A stretch of DNA of 64,000 bases from an uncultured Anaeroplasmataceae bacterium (lineage in GTDB: Bacteria; Bacillota_I; Bacilli_A; Acholeplasmatales; Anaeroplasmataceae): assembly GCA_910579215.1 (NCBI GenBank), contig CAJTTN010000005.1, positions 53,358 through 117,357 of the forward strand. Direction: 5' to 3'. The translations under genes were made by a program, and so were the position numbers. A model generated the notes under the pieces. The model did no database searches. It had not been told where the DNA came from and saw nothing but the letters and a program-made list of their open reading frames with translations. Positions 18,114 to 30,149 of this stretch are shown here, one piece after another (the stretch's first letter is position 1; every line of letters begins with the position of its first letter).

Positions 18114-20693
18114 CTATTCTTCGACTTCAGATACTTGTTCCACTATCGTATTCTCTGAATTTATTTCTTCAGTAACCGATGTTGGAGTTTCTGTCATTAA
18201 AGATTCTTCTAGATTTTGTTCTTCCTCATCAATCTGACGATCTACAATCGCTGTATTTGCAATGGATTGATCTCCCTTAAGCTTTATTAGTATGACACCT
18301 TGTGTGTTTCTTCCAGCTAAAGAAATCTTATCAATATGCATACGGATGATAACTCCTTTATCTGTTGTGATGATCAAATCATTTGCATCACTTACACTTC
18401 TTAAAGCAACTAGCTTACCATTTTTAGCAGTTACATTAAAGGCTTTTACTCCCATACCTCCACGACTTTGTAATCTATATTCATCAATTGTGGATCTTTT
18501 TCCATAGCCTTTTTCTGTTACAATTAAGATTTCATTTCGAGTCTCGGTAATAATACCCATTCCCACCAAATGATCTTTTTTGGATAATGCAATTCCCTTT
18601 ACTCCTGTAGCACTTCTACCCATTGGTCTTACATCTGTTTCTTTAAAATGAATTGCCTTACCATTAGAGGAGCCTAAAACAATATCACGATTTCCGTCTG
18701 TTAATTCTACCTGTAGCAATTCATCATTTTCTTGAAGATTAATAGCTATAATACCATTTGTTCTTATATTTTTAAACTGAGATAATGCTGTTCTTTTAAC
18801 TGTTCCTCTTGTTGTAGCAAAAAACAAATAAGAATTTTCATCATCTAAGGAATGAACAGAGGTGATAGCAGCAAGCTTTTCATCCTGCTGAAAGGTCAAA
18901 ATATTAACAATAGGTAATCCTTTCGCAGTCCTAGAGGTTTCTGGGATATGATATCCCTTAATAGCATACACTCTACCTTTATTCGTAAAGAATAACAAAT
19001 AGTTATGTGTCGAAGTTGGAATAATGAATTCTACATCGTCATTTTCGTTAGTTTTTATTCCACTCATTCCTACTCCGCCACGACTTTGAGCTTTATAGGC
19101 ATCCTGTTTCATACGCTTTGCATACCCATTATTAGTAATTGTAATAACGACATCCTCACGAGGGATTAAATCTTCATTTTCAATACTAATATCTGTACTT
19201 AGGCAAATTTCAGATTTACGTGGATCATTAAACTTATTCTTTATTTCTAATAGTTCTGCTTCAATAATTGATTTCTTTTTCTGTTCATCAGATAAAATTA
19301 ATAGATATTCCTCACAGGCACGCTTTAACTCTGCATGCTCTGCCAATATTTTTTCTCTATTTAAGCCTGATAATCTTCTTAACTGCATATCTAAGATTGC
19401 TTGAGCTTGAATTTCATCTAAATGGAAATGCTGCATTAATTTTTCTTTTTCTGTACCATCTGTAGTTTGACGAATGATTTTAATTACTTTATCAATATTG
19501 TTTTGAGCAATAATGTAACCATCCAAAATATGAATACGAGCTAAAGCTTTATCTAAATCAAACTTTGTTCTGCGCGTAATAATTTCTAATTGATGTTTTA
19601 AATATACCTCTAGTGCCTCTTTAAGTGTGATTGCCTTTGGCTGGTTATCTACAAGACAAATCATATTCATACCAAAGCTTGTTTGAAGCTGAGTATATTT
19701 ATATAGATTATTTAGCATAACCTCTGGATTAACATCCTTACGTAATTCAATAACTATTCTAATTCCTGCACGTCCAGACTCATCTCTTAAATCTGTAATA
19801 CCTTCTACAATCTTATTTTTAGCTACCTCTGCTATACGCTCAATTAGTTTTGTTTTATTGACCATATAAGGGATTTCTGTAACAATTATTTCATTTTTAC
19901 TATTTTTCAAATGAACAATTTCCGCTTTTGAGCGTATAACAATAGAACCATTTCCTGTAGTATAGGCGTTTCTTAACCCTGTTCGTCCTAAAATTTGTCC
20001 ACCCGTTGGGAAATCTGGTCCTTGAATAAATTGCATTAATTCTTCACTTGTTATTTCAGGATTATGAATGACCTCAATAACTCCATCAATGACCTCCCCT
20101 AAATTATGCGGAGGAATATTTGTAGCCATACCTACAGCTATACCAGTAGTACCATTTACCAATAAATTAGGGAATCTTGAAGGTAATACTAGAGGCTCTC
20201 TTTCTGTAGCATCATAATTATCTCCAAAATCAACAGTATTACGATCTATATCTCTTAGCATTTCCATGGCAATTTTACTCATACGAGCTTCTGTATAACG
20301 CATTGCTGCTGCTCCATCACCATCAATATTACCAAAGTTACCATGTCCATCAACTAAAGTATAGCGATAACTAAATGGCTGAGCCATACGAACCATTGCC
20401 TCATATATAGAAGAATCACCATGAGGATGGTATTTACCCATAACATCTCCAACTATACGTGCAGATTTTTTATGAGCAACATTTGAAAATATTTTTAATT
20501 CATTCATTCCATACAAAATACGTCTTTGAACTGGCTTTAACCCATCTCTTGCATCAGGTAGAGCTCTGGCAATAATAACTGACATAGCATAATTTAAGAA
20601 TGAAGTTTTAACTTTATTATTAATATCTAATTGTTCTATTCTGTCATATTCTTGTTTTTCTAATTCAACAAAATTTTCTTTATCTTTTTCCAT
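18114..20693 (-). CDS. gyrA: DNA gyrase subunit A
   Basis: The 859-residue protein has the winged-helix/tower breakage-reunion core, with [22 protein letters not shown] and the catalytic tyrosine in [11 protein letters not shown]. The C-terminal beta-pinwheel carries six blades; the second part of the GyrA-box signature is seen in [11 protein letters not shown]. The tail from about 815 is acidic. Together with GyrB it introduces negative supercoils. It follows gyrB by 18 nt in the operon. Complete and without odd features. Confidence 0.97.
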   Translation of the reverse strand: MEKDKENFVELEKQEYDRIEQLDINNKVKTSFLNYAMSVIIARALPDARDGLKPVQRRILYGMNELKIFSNVAHKKSARIVGDVMGKYHPHGDSSIYEAMVRMAQPFSYRYTLVDGHGNFGNIDGDGAAAMRYTEARMSKIAMEMLRDIDRNTVDFGDNYDATEREPLVLPSRFPNLLVNGTTGIAVGMATNIPPHNLGEVIDGVIEVIHNPEITSEELMQFIQGPDFPTGGQILGRTGLRNAYTTGNGSIVIRSKAEIVHLKNSKNEIIVTEIPYMVNKTKLIERIAEVAKNKIVEGITDLRDESGRAGIRIVIELRKDVNPEVMLNNLYKYTQLQTSFGMNMICLVDNQPKAITLKEALEVYLKHQLEIITRRTKFDLDKALARIHILDGYIIAQNNIDKVIKIIRQTTDGTEKEKLMQHFHLDEIQAQAILDMQLRRLSGLNREKILAEHAELKRACEEYLLILSDEQKKKSIIEAELLEIKNKFNDPRKSEICLSTDISIENEDLIPREDVVITITNNGYAKRMKQDAYKAQSRGGVGMSGIKTNENDDVEFIIPTSTHNYLLFFTNKGRVYAIKGYHIPETSRTAKGLPIVNILTFQQDEKLAAITSVHSLDDENSYLFFATTRGTVKRTALSQFKNIRTNGIIAINLQENDELLQVELTDGNRDIVLGSSNGKAIHFKETDVRPMGRSATGVKGIALSKKDHLVGMGIITETRNEILIVTEKGYGKRSTIDEYRLQSRGGMGVKAFNVTAKNGKLVALRSVSDANDLIITTDKGVIIRMHIDKISLAGRNTQGVILIKLKGDQSIANTAIVDRQIDEEEQNLEESLMTETPTSVTEEINSENTIVEQVSEVEE

Positions 20694-20711
20694 ACTTCAA
20701 ACCTCTCACTC

Positions 20712-23657
<2,946 letters not shown>

Positions 23658-23661
<4 letters not shown>

Positions 23662-23864
23662 TCCATTCTATACTCTTTTCCTAAAATTTGGACAACATCC
23701 TTAGGATAAAGTTTTCTACCTCGACGTTGTTCTAATTCTTGATTCACATACACTTGATGCGAAGCTAAGAAAAACTTTGCCTCTCCACCACTTTGAATCA
23801 CATTTTCCATTTTTAATAGTTGCTGTAATGTAATAAATTCTGTTAGAAGTTTTATCTGCTTCAT
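23658..23864 (-). CDS. S4-domain RNA-binding protein (YaaA/RlbA type)
   Basis: About 68 residues, with the S4 core LQQLLKMENVIQSGGEAKFFL...VYVNQELEQRRGRKLYPKDVV. The gene lies between dnaN and recF, as yaaA does in Bacillus. An in-frame GTG at 23876 is possible, but the ATG at 23864 has GGGTGA upstream and fits the family's start. The family binds rRNA; its exact role is not settled. First gene of the recF-gyrB-gyrA operon. Confidence 0.9.
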
Positions 23865-23886
23865 TTTTTCACCCACATTCTATATG

Positions 23887-23915
23887 ATTATATCATATAG
23901 GCTTAATTTTTGCAA
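23887..23915 (-). promoter_or_regulatory. Promoter of the S4-recF-gyrB-gyrA operon
   Basis: On the minus strand, -35 TTGCAA (23915-23910), 17-nt spacer, -10 TATAAT (23892-23887), about 23 nt before the first start codon. Confidence 0.7.
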
Positions 23916-23978
23916 TAAAAAAGTGTTTAGAATTAAGTTTATTTTTCACAAGCATATCCTATACGATAGTGATAAAAA

Positions 23979-24005
23979 AGCCTTTAAATTTGATTTTTAA
24001 AGGCT
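23979..24005 (-). terminator. Intrinsic terminator after dnaN
   Basis: AGCCTTTAAA (23979-23988) pairs with TTTAAAGGCT (23996-24005), followed on the minus strand by TTTTTATC. Confidence 0.88.
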
Positions 24006-24057
24006 CTGAGACGATTTTATATTATTTTTATATAAATTTTTGAATTTAAAACATGAA

Positions 24058-25197
24058 TTAATCCATACGTACAGGAAGAATCAATTGTGTTAAATTAGGA
24101 TCCTTTTCTCCTCTAATTACAAAAGGACGAATTCCCTCTGAACAATTTAATGAAATTTCAGAAGATTCGAAGCTTCTTAAGGCTTCTACTAAATATCTGG
24201 AAGAAAAGCCAATTGTGATTGGAGCATTCATTTGAACATCTAATGGAACAAGTTCTTCTTGAGCATCTCCTACAGATGCATTAGTAGTAGATAATATTAT
24301 ATTTCTATCTTCACTAACTGTAAGCTTAATAATACTATAAGAAAGTTCATTTGTACTCATTTTTTCTCTTGGAGATAATAAAGATACTCTTTCAACTGCA
24401 TCTAATAATTCATTTTTATTAAATTTAATTACAATAGGAAATGCTGGTGGAATAATTCTAGAAGTATCAGGATAATTCCCATCTAATAATCTAGTTTGAA
24501 ACAATACATTCTTAAATTTTACTAACAATTTATTTGTAGCAAAGTATAAAGAAACTTTGTCATTATATGTATCCATAGCTCTTGACAATTCATCTAATGA
24601 CTTATTAGGAATAGTTATATTAAAAGGTCTATAATTATCAATTTCTAGGATAGTTTGAGATAATCTAAAGGAATCTGTTGCAGTTACATTTAATTTTGTA
24701 TCATTTAAAGAAAAATGAACTCCTGTTAAAATAGGCTTTTTCTCACTTTGTGCTGTAGCAAAGCTCGTTTGCTTGATCAACATTTTTAAGCATTCAGAAG
24801 ATAATTCTAAAGGATTTTCTAAAGTCACAAAATCAATATTAGGATAGTCTAAAGGATCCATTATATGTAGCTTATATTCTCCACGATCTGCTTTGATTAA
24901 TAAAATTTTATCATCTAATAAGCATAAATTCACTTTTTTGGAATTAATTTTCCTAATTATATCTATAAAAAATCTTCCAGGGACAACAGTTTTTCCTGGC
25001 TTTGTAATTTCTAAAGAGGAATCAGAAATAAAGGTTTCTACTGAAATATCTGTATTAGATGAGGTAAGATATAGGTCAGAAGTTGTAACCTCCATTTTTA
25101 TTCCTGTTAATATAGGCATTGGACTCTTAGCTGGTAAGCCTCTTGAGATAATGTTTAGATTTTCAAGTAAAATTTCGCGATCAATTGAAAAATTCAT
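24058..25197 (-). CDS. dnaN: DNA polymerase III beta sliding clamp
   Basis: The 379-residue protein starts MNFSIDREILLENLNIISRG and has the clamp pattern PILTGIKMEV, GRFFIDIIRK, KKPILTGVHFS and a C-terminal LTQLILPVRMD. An upstream in-frame start would add 30 residues unlike any clamp; AAGGAG six bases before the ATG at 25197 settles the start. The homodimer ring tethers polymerase III and is a platform for repair enzymes. It follows dnaA, with DnaA boxes between the two genes. Confidence 0.97.
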   Translation of the reverse strand: MNFSIDREILLENLNIISRGLPAKSPMPILTGIKMEVTTSDLYLTSSNTDISVETFISDSSLEITKPGKTVVPGRFFIDIIRKINSKKVNLCLLDDKILLIKADRGEYKLHIMDPLDYPNIDFVTLENPLELSSECLKMLIKQTSFATAQSEKKPILTGVHFSLNDTKLNVTATDSFRLSQTILEIDNYRPFNITIPNKSLDELSRAMDTYNDKVSLYFATNKLLVKFKNVLFQTRLLDGNYPDTSRIIPPAFPIVIKFNKNELLDAVERVSLLSPREKMSTNELSYSIIKLTVSEDRNIILSTTNASVGDAQEELVPLDVQMNAPITIGFSSRYLVEALRSFESSEISLNCSEGIRPFVIRGEKDPNLTQLILPVRMD

Positions 25198-25254
25198 AAT
25201 GTACTCCTTAATTAAAAAATTAATTTTATTAAATATTATTATTACTATTATGAG

Positions 25255-25343
25255 TGTGGATTTGTGGATAACTGCAAAATCCCTCAAAATATCAATAAAA
25301 TTATATCATAAATCTTTGTGGAAATCTATTAAATTTATCCACT
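25255..25343. promoter_or_regulatory. DnaA boxes between dnaA and dnaN (downstream half of oriC)
   Basis: A perfect TGTGGATAA at 25263-25271 is preceded directly by TGTGGATTT (25255-25263). A one-mismatch TTATCCACT lies at 25335-25343. Bipartite origins flanking dnaA are known in Bacillus. Confidence 0.75.
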
Positions 25344-25345
25344 TT

Positions 25346-26656
25346 TTATAATTTCTTCAAAATAATGTTTATAGCCATTTTTAATTCTTGATTTGTTTTT
25401 AATTCCTCTTCTATTTTAGTACATCCATTCATAATTGTAGTGTGATCTCTTCCATTTAAAATCGCACCAATTTTAGAATAAGTAAACCCAAAATGAGTTT
25501 TTAAAATATACATTGCAATATGTCTTGGTAAAACATATTTTGCATTTCTAGATTTTCCTAATAAATCAGCAGTACTAATACTATAAGTATTAGATATTAC
25601 ACTTAATGCCGCTTCGTAATTTCCTTTTTCCTGCGCTTTTTGTGCCTTAATTAATACCTCTAAAGCCTCTTTTGCTAACTCTAAGGATGGCTCTTTATTA
25701 TAAACCTCACAATACCATAAAACGCGATTTAATCCTCCCTCTAATTCACGAACGTTATCTACAAAATTTTCTGCTATAAAGGTTAGGATTTTTTCATCTA
25801 ATTGCTTATTGGAATTTTCTGCCAACTTTCTTTTTAAAATGTTAACTCTTTGTGGTAAATCTGGTTGTTGAATATCTACACTAACTCCCATTTGAAATCT
25901 TGAGGTTAAACGATCCATTATGCCAGTTAATTTTTTTGCAGGACAATCAGAAGTGATAACAATTTGTTTTTGTCTGCCTATTAAATCATTAAATAATTTG
26001 AAAAATTCCTGTTGGGATTTATTCCCTTGAGCTAGCATTTGAATATCATCTACTAATAATACATCTAGGTTTTCGTATTTTTCTTCAAAGGATGTCATAT
26101 TTTGTGCTTGAACTGCTTTTATATAATCAGTAATAAAGTCTGATGCTTGAATATAAAGCACGTTATTATTTAAGTCATTTTCTATTATTTGGTTTCCAAT
26201 TGCATGCATTAAGTGGGTTTTTCCTAATCCTACCCCACCAAAGATATATAAGGGGTTAACAAATACACCAGGCTGTTCAGCAACCTTAAGACCAGTAGAA
26301 TAGCTTAATCGATTAGATTCTCCAACGACTAACGAATCAAAAGTAAAATTATTTTTTAAATTGTTTTTGTTTAATTTTATTTGTTCAGGCTTTTCTACTT
26401 TGATTTCCCCCTCACAAACAAACTTAAATTTCACACGTAAATCGGTAAGTTTAGATACTATTTCTCCAATTTTTCTTGCATATAGATTGTTAATTCTAGT
26501 CTTTATATATAAGGAAGGCGTAAGTACATAAATTATGCCATTTTCATTTTTAAGAACTTTTTTTACATTTGAAAAAGTTTCATCAAAAGTTTCTTCTGCT
26601 AGACTAGCTGCTAATTTGTCTCTTGTTTTATTCCATAAGTCTTGATAAACATCCAT
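25346..26656 (-). CDS. dnaA: Chromosomal replication initiator DnaA
   Basis: The 436 residues show domain I (QDLWNKTRDKLAASLAEETF), a short linker, the AAA+ domain (FGGVGLGKTHLMHAIGNQI, then LLVDDIQML and TSRFQMG) and the C-terminal domain IV helix-turn-helix with the signature GRDHTTIMNGCTKI. It binds DnaA boxes on both sides of its own gene and opens oriC. The ATG at 26656 is preceded by GGGTG. Confidence 0.98.
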   Translation of the reverse strand: MDVYQDLWNKTRDKLAASLAEETFDETFSNVKKVLKNENGIIYVLTPSLYIKTRINNLYARKIGEIVSKLTDLRVKFKFVCEGEIKVEKPEQIKLNKNNLKNNFTFDSLVVGESNRLSYSTGLKVAEQPGVFVNPLYIFGGVGLGKTHLMHAIGNQIIENDLNNNVLYIQASDFITDYIKAVQAQNMTSFEEKYENLDVLLVDDIQMLAQGNKSQQEFFKLFNDLIGRQKQIVITSDCPAKKLTGIMDRLTSRFQMGVSVDIQQPDLPQRVNILKRKLAENSNKQLDEKILTFIAENFVDNVRELEGGLNRVLWYCEVYNKEPSLELAKEALEVLIKAQKAQEKGNYEAALSVISNTYSISTADLLGKSRNAKYVLPRHIAMYILKTHFGFTYSKIGAILNGRDHTTIMNGCTKIEEELKTNQELKMAINIILKKL

Positions 26657-26699
26657 AATATAACACCCACATTCTTAAATATAATAGCATAATTTTAAA

Positions 26700-26945
26700 A
26701 TATAACAAGTCCTATTTTTCCACAAAAAATGTGGATAACTTTTAAAAGAAAGAACTCTATTATTTTGAAAAATGTGGATAAAAGTATAAAAAAATGGCTA
26801 AAAATAGCCAAATTTTAAAGAATTCTACAAATTCACGGGTGGATAAAATAGTAGACAAGTTATCCACATTTTTTTATTTTTTTTAAACATTTTTTTCAAA
26901 AGTTTTAATTTGAAAATTAATTCTTTTTTTATATTAAATTTTTTG
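26700..26945. other. Probable replication origin (oriC), upstream of dnaA
   Basis: Perfect DnaA boxes TGTGGATAA at 26730-26738 and 26773-26781, TTATCCACA at 26860-26868, and a one-mismatch GGTGGATAA at 26838-26846. Directly beyond the last box comes an almost pure A+T stretch (about 26869-26945) suited to be the unwinding element. Gene orientation switches here, dnaA leftward and rpmH rightward. Confidence 0.88.
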
Positions 26946-26956
26946 AGAAAAAGTAT

Positions 26957-26985
26957 TTGACATCTATCATATTTTTTGCTAGAAT
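26957..26985 (+). promoter_or_regulatory. Strong promoter for rpmH
   Basis: Consensus -35 TTGACA (26957-26962), 17-nt spacer and -10 TAGAAT (26980-26985), 38 nt before the rpmH start. Confidence 0.8.
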
Positions 26986-27023
26986 AATATAGCGTGGTTT
27001 CGTAAGAAAGGTAGGTATGAATT

Positions 27024-27158
27024 ATGAAAAGAACTTATCAACCTAATAAACGTAAAAGAAAAGTTACGCATGGTTTCCGTGCGAGAATGGCTACAAAAAA
27101 TGGCCGTCATGTATTAGCTCGTAGACGTAAAAAAGGTAGAAAACAATTAACTGTTTAA
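27024..27158 (+). CDS. rpmH: 50S ribosomal protein L34
   Basis: A 44-residue basic protein, [18 protein letters not shown]...[24 protein letters not shown], matching L34 along its full length. It is the first gene on the rightward side of oriC, ahead of rnpA, the order found in most Bacteria. GGTAGG lies eight bases upstream. Confidence 0.97.
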   Translation: MKRTYQPNKRKRKVTHGFRARMATKNGRHVLARRRKKGRKQLTV

Positions 27159-27184
27159 TTTCATAATAACATTGACAAAACTAG

Positions 27185-27226
27185 TACAACCTGATCAATT
27201 TATAAAATTAAGGTTGTATTTTTTTG
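27185..27226 (+). terminator. Intrinsic terminator after rpmH
   Basis: TACAACCT (27185-27192) pairs with AGGTTGTA (27211-27218), followed by seven Ts. It lowers read-through from rpmH into rnpA. Confidence 0.75.
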
Positions 27227-27254
27227 TTTATTATGTAACTACAGGGGAAAAACT

Positions 27255-27620
27255 ATGAAAAAACAATATCGCGTAAAGAAAAGTAAGGAAATAGAAGCGA
27301 TTTTAAAAAGACATCGTATCTCTAGTTCACCTTATTTTACCATTTACATTAAAGAACAAAATCACGAAACCCAACATTTTCGTTATGCGATGAGTGTAGG
27401 AAAAAAAATAGGTAATGCTGTAGTAAGAAATCATATAAAACGTCAAATTCGGGCAATTGTACGTAATGTAAATATTATTCCGCAGGTTGATGTTTTTATA
27501 GTTGCAAAAGTGAAAATAAAAGATTTATCTTTTCAAGAAATTGAAAAAGAGTTATGTTTTTTATTTCGCAAACAAAAATTACTTGTGAAAGGAGAAAATA
27601 ATGATTCAATTTTTAAATAG
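27255..27620 (+). CDS. rnpA: Ribonuclease P protein component
   Basis: The 121 residues begin MKKQYRVKKSKEIEAILKR and contain the RNR-type RNA-binding helix AVVRNHIKRQIRAIVR after RYAMSVGKKIGNA. RnpA is the protein cofactor for 5' maturation of tRNA. Its last 20 nt overlap the start of yidC in another frame, so the yidC Shine-Dalgarno (AAAGGAG) lies inside rnpA. Somewhat longer than usual at the C-terminus because of this overlap. Confidence 0.94.
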   Translation: MKKQYRVKKSKEIEAILKRHRISSSPYFTIYIKEQNHETQHFRYAMSVGKKIGNAVVRNHIKRQIRAIVRNVNIIPQVDVFIVAKVKIKDLSFQEIEKELCFLFRKQKLLVKGENNDSIFK

Positions 27621-28593
27621 ACATAAGTCTAAACTTATAATGCTTGGATTTTTATTTATATTATTATTCGGATTAACAAGCTGTAGAACAAATTCTAATG
27701 AATGGACAACTAGACCTTATGTAGATGGTTGGGCTGGCTATTCTCAGGATTTTAAATTTAATTCTTCTTGGGAAGCAATGTGGGGCTGGCCAGTTTCAAT
27801 ATTATCTTGGCCGATTGCTTGGATTTGTTCACATATAGGTAAAGGATTAGGAAATTCTTTCTTTTGGGGTATTTTATTTACTACATTGATTGTCAGAACC
27901 TTAGCTTGGCCTATTTATTCAAAACAAAATAGTATGAGCTTAAAAATGAGTTTAATGCAGCCAGAATTAAATAGAATTCAAAGAAAATATGGTAATCGTA
28001 AGGATCCACAATCTCAACAACAAATGCAAATGGAGACCATGAAAATATATAAAAAATACAAAATTAATCCTATAGGATGTATTTTACCTATGTTTATTCA
28101 ATTTCCAATTTTTATGGCAATGTATGAGGTGGTACGACGTATCAATGCAACTACCTCTGAGACGATTCAGGGTGTTGAAGTTGTACATTATGGCACCTTT
28201 GCTTTACAAAATACAAAAATGTTTAATTTCTTTGAATTAAATACTTCATTCTTTGAGGCTACAGCAATTCAAGATAAAATCTTTGCGGTGGTTTTAGCTG
28301 TTGGCTTCGGAGCACTAACTATTTTATCTCAAAAACTTGCACAGAGAAAACCAAAATATATGAAGGATTACAATGCTAGATCATCAAATTCTAAGCAAGA
28401 TCAGCAACAAAAACAGATGAAGATGATGAATTATGTAATGACGATAATGTTTGTTTTTATGTCTTTATCTTCTACATCCTTAGCATTATATTGGTTAATT
28501 GGTGCAATATATCAAATATTCCAAAGCTTTATTGGACGAAAACTAAATGAAATTAATTACTTCAAGGCTCAAAAGAAGAGTACAGTAATATAG
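27601..28593 (+). CDS. yidC: Membrane protein insertase YidC/OxaA (lipoprotein form)
   Basis: The 330 residues start with a lipoprotein signal (GLTSC at the cleavage site), as in Bacillus SpoIIIJ. The Oxa1 core follows: FWGILFTTLIVRTLAWPIYSKQ, KYKINPIGCILPMFIQFPIFMAMYEVVRR and a late helix pair near 265-310 ending in SLALYWLIGAIYQIFQ. The conserved Arg in IVRTLAWP lies in the membrane groove. It inserts membrane proteins with or without Sec. Followed 10 nt later by jag, its usual partner. Confidence 0.95.
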   Translation: MIQFLNRHKSKLIMLGFLFILLFGLTSCRTNSNEWTTRPYVDGWAGYSQDFKFNSSWEAMWGWPVSILSWPIAWICSHIGKGLGNSFFWGILFTTLIVRTLAWPIYSKQNSMSLKMSLMQPELNRIQRKYGNRKDPQSQQQMQMETMKIYKKYKINPIGCILPMFIQFPIFMAMYEVVRRINATTSETIQGVEVVHYGTFALQNTKMFNFFELNTSFFEATAIQDKIFAVVLAVGFGALTILSQKLAQRKPKYMKDYNARSSNSKQDQQQKQMKMMNYVMTIMFVFMSLSSTSLALYWLIGAIYQIFQSFIGRKLNEINYFKAQKKSTVI

Positions 28594-28603
28594 GAGGTAG
28601 CTT

Positions 28604-29206
28604 ATGCAAAAAAAGATAGAAATTATTGCTAAAACTCAAGAAGAAGCGCTTGAAGAAGCAGTAAAAAGATTACATTTATCAAGTGAAAAAATATTTATAA
28701 ATGTTTTAGGCGAATTACCAGAGGGTTTAAATTGTGAGGCATTGGTTGATGTGAATTTAACCTTAGAGGGAAAAAAATATTTAGAAAATATATTAAAATC
28801 TTTTAATATAGGATATCAAATAGAAGCTAGATCTGTAGGGGATTCTCAAATCTATTTCAATATTGATAGTAATGAAAATCCATTATTAATTGGAGTTAAA
28901 GGCAAAACTCTTGATGCTTTACAGACTTTAGTTCGTGCATTAATTTCCTCATATACTAAGGATAAGATTATTGCCACCCTAGATATAGGTGCTTATAAAA
29001 GTAATAGAGTCCATCAATTAGAAATTCTTGCTACTAAGACAGCAAAAGAGGTAGCTAAATCAAAAATAAGTGTAAAATTAAAACCAATGAATTCTTACGA
29101 AAGAAGAATTATACATGAAAAATTAAGTGAATGGCGTGATGTTTTTACCGAGTCTGAGGGACAGGGAGAAAATCGTGCTATCGTAATTAAACCAAAAAAT
29201 GTTTAA
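28604..29206 (+). CDS. khpB: RNA-binding protein Jag/KhpB
   Basis: The 200 residues have the three Jag domains: an N-terminal Jag_N (KKIEIIAKTQEEALEEAVKRL), a KH domain with the loop LLIGVKGKTLDALQTLVR (about 103-120) and a C-terminal R3H domain (NSYERRIIHEKLSEWRDVFTESEG). It binds RNA and in Gram-positives affects cell elongation. mnmE, which usually comes next, is found instead at 47.9 kb. Confidence 0.93.
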   Translation: MQKKIEIIAKTQEEALEEAVKRLHLSSEKIFINVLGELPEGLNCEALVDVNLTLEGKKYLENILKSFNIGYQIEARSVGDSQIYFNIDSNENPLLIGVKGKTLDALQTLVRALISSYTKDKIIATLDIGAYKSNRVHQLEILATKTAKEVAKSKISVKLKPMNSYERRIIHEKLSEWRDVFTESEGQGENRAIVIKPKNV

Positions 29207-29214
29207 GTAAGTAT

Positions 29215-29266
29215 AAAAGCCAAAATATATTGATATTTCAATGTATTTTGGCTTTTCTTTTTTTTA
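29215..29266 (+). terminator. Intrinsic terminator after jag
   Basis: A long hairpin pairs 29215-29233 with 29238-29256 (AAAAGCCAAAATA / TATTTTGGCTTTT), followed by a T-run. It also lies at the end of the converging gerQ gene. Confidence 0.85.
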
Positions 29267-29611
29267 TTATTTTGTATTTTGATAAGGATAATAATAATTA
29301 ATTTCTTCATCAAAGGTTACATAATTTAAGTAGATTGTTAATAATAGATATCTCATATTATTCGTTGGATCAGAAATAATGATATGATCCTTACCAGCTG
29401 CTTCTAGTTTACCTTTAAAAATTTTGGATCCCCATTGTGAATTTTCAAAATTCATGTAAACAGAAACAGTTTTTCCTAAATTTAAACGTAAAATATTTTC
29501 AATATAGGATTGTTCATCAGACATATCGGTGTTTTGTTGTTGGTATGGATAATAACCACCTGTATAGCCTCCACCATAATAGCCATAAGGATTTGGGTAA
29601 AAATAATTCAT
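29267..29611 (-). CDS. gerQ: Spore coat protein GerQ
   Basis: The 114 residues have a Tyr/Gly/Pro-rich start (MNYFYPNPYGYYGGGY), then the conserved body SYIENILRLNLGKTVSVYMNFENSQW...KGKLEAAGKDHIIISDP...RYLLLTIYLNYVTFDEEINYYYP, which closely fits Bacillus GerQ. GerQ is a coat protein cross-linked by transglutaminase and needed to place CwlJ in the spore. AAAGGA before the ATG at 29611 decides the start; a longer in-frame TTG start would overlap cwlJ. It follows cwlJ by 14 nt, as in Bacillus. Confidence 0.9.
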   Translation of the reverse strand: MNYFYPNPYGYYGGGYTGGYYPYQQQNTDMSDEQSYIENILRLNLGKTVSVYMNFENSQWGSKIFKGKLEAAGKDHIIISDPTNNMRYLLLTIYLNYVTFDEEINYYYPYQNTK

Positions 29612-29625
29612 GTAATTTTCCTTTC

Positions 29626-30045
29626 TTAATAACAATTTTCGTTTGGACTTGGAGCGTAAAAGCAATGCTGCTTATAGGTTCCACTATGTTGTTGGTTCCA
29701 CCAGGTGCTTCTACATTCTTCTCCATGTGGATTATAGAACCATAATGCATTTGTTGCTGGATGAAATTTCTCACCTTCTAGAATACGTTTTGCTAGTTTT
29801 TTATCTTGTGAACGAGCGGCTTGATAAAAATATCCTTTTGAGGTTGCCTCAAAGCCTCCAGGCTTTTGCATTACAGCCTTCTCTACTGTATTGATTTTCT
29901 TAAAATCTAAACAATTAGCAACCGCACGATTTACACAAACATTTCCTACTAAAAGCATTCCCATTTTGCCTTCGCCTTCTGCTTCTGCTCGCATAAGCCT
30001 TGCTAACAATTGTAATTCTTTATCGGTATATGCTATTCTTGCCAG
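29626..30045 (-). CDS. cwlJ: Cell wall hydrolase CwlJ/SleB family (spore germination)
   Basis: About 139 residues, with the Hydrolase_2 core ARLMRAEAEGEGKMGMLLVGNVCVNRA, then FEATSKGYFYQAA and a C-terminal ATNALWFYNPHGEECRSTWWNQQHSGTYKQHCFY. There is no signal peptide, as for CwlJ and unlike SleB. CwlJ degrades spore cortex and needs GerQ. The start is unusual: the in-frame GTG at 30054 shares a base with the AAGGAG ribosome site, while a CTG at 30045 has AAGGAG eight bases upstream and gives the length expected before RAEAEG. I use CTG; start not certain. Confidence 0.88.
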   Translation of the reverse strand: MARIAYTDKELQLLARLMRAEAEGEGKMGMLLVGNVCVNRAVANCLDFKKINTVEKAVMQKPGGFEATSKGYFYQAARSQDKKLAKRILEGEKFHPATNALWFYNPHGEECRSTWWNQQHSGTYKQHCFYAPSPNENCY

Positions 30046-30066
30046 TTGAATCACTCCTTACAATTA

Positions 30067-30095
30067 ACCATATGAAAAAAAATACTGAAATATAA
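30067..30095 (-). promoter_or_regulatory. Possible sigma-E-like promoter for cwlJ-gerQ
   Basis: On the minus strand, TTATATT (30095-30089) and CATATGGT (30074-30067) are 14 nt apart. This resembles the sporulation mother-cell sigma-E pattern (-35 near KMATATT, -10 CATANNNT), the factor that reads cwlJ in Bacillus. The motif is short and the match is not perfect. Confidence 0.4.
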
Positions 30096-30115
30096 CAGAA
30101 AAATTAAAATACAAA

Positions 30116-30143
30116 TTGACTTTTTTTTGTTTTGTTATACAAT
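30116..30143 (+). promoter_or_regulatory. Promoter of the asnS T-box transcript
   Basis: -35 TTGACT (30116-30121), 16-nt spacer and -10 TACAAT (30138-30143), just ahead of the T-box leader. Confidence 0.6.
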
Positions 30144-30149
30144 AAGTAT

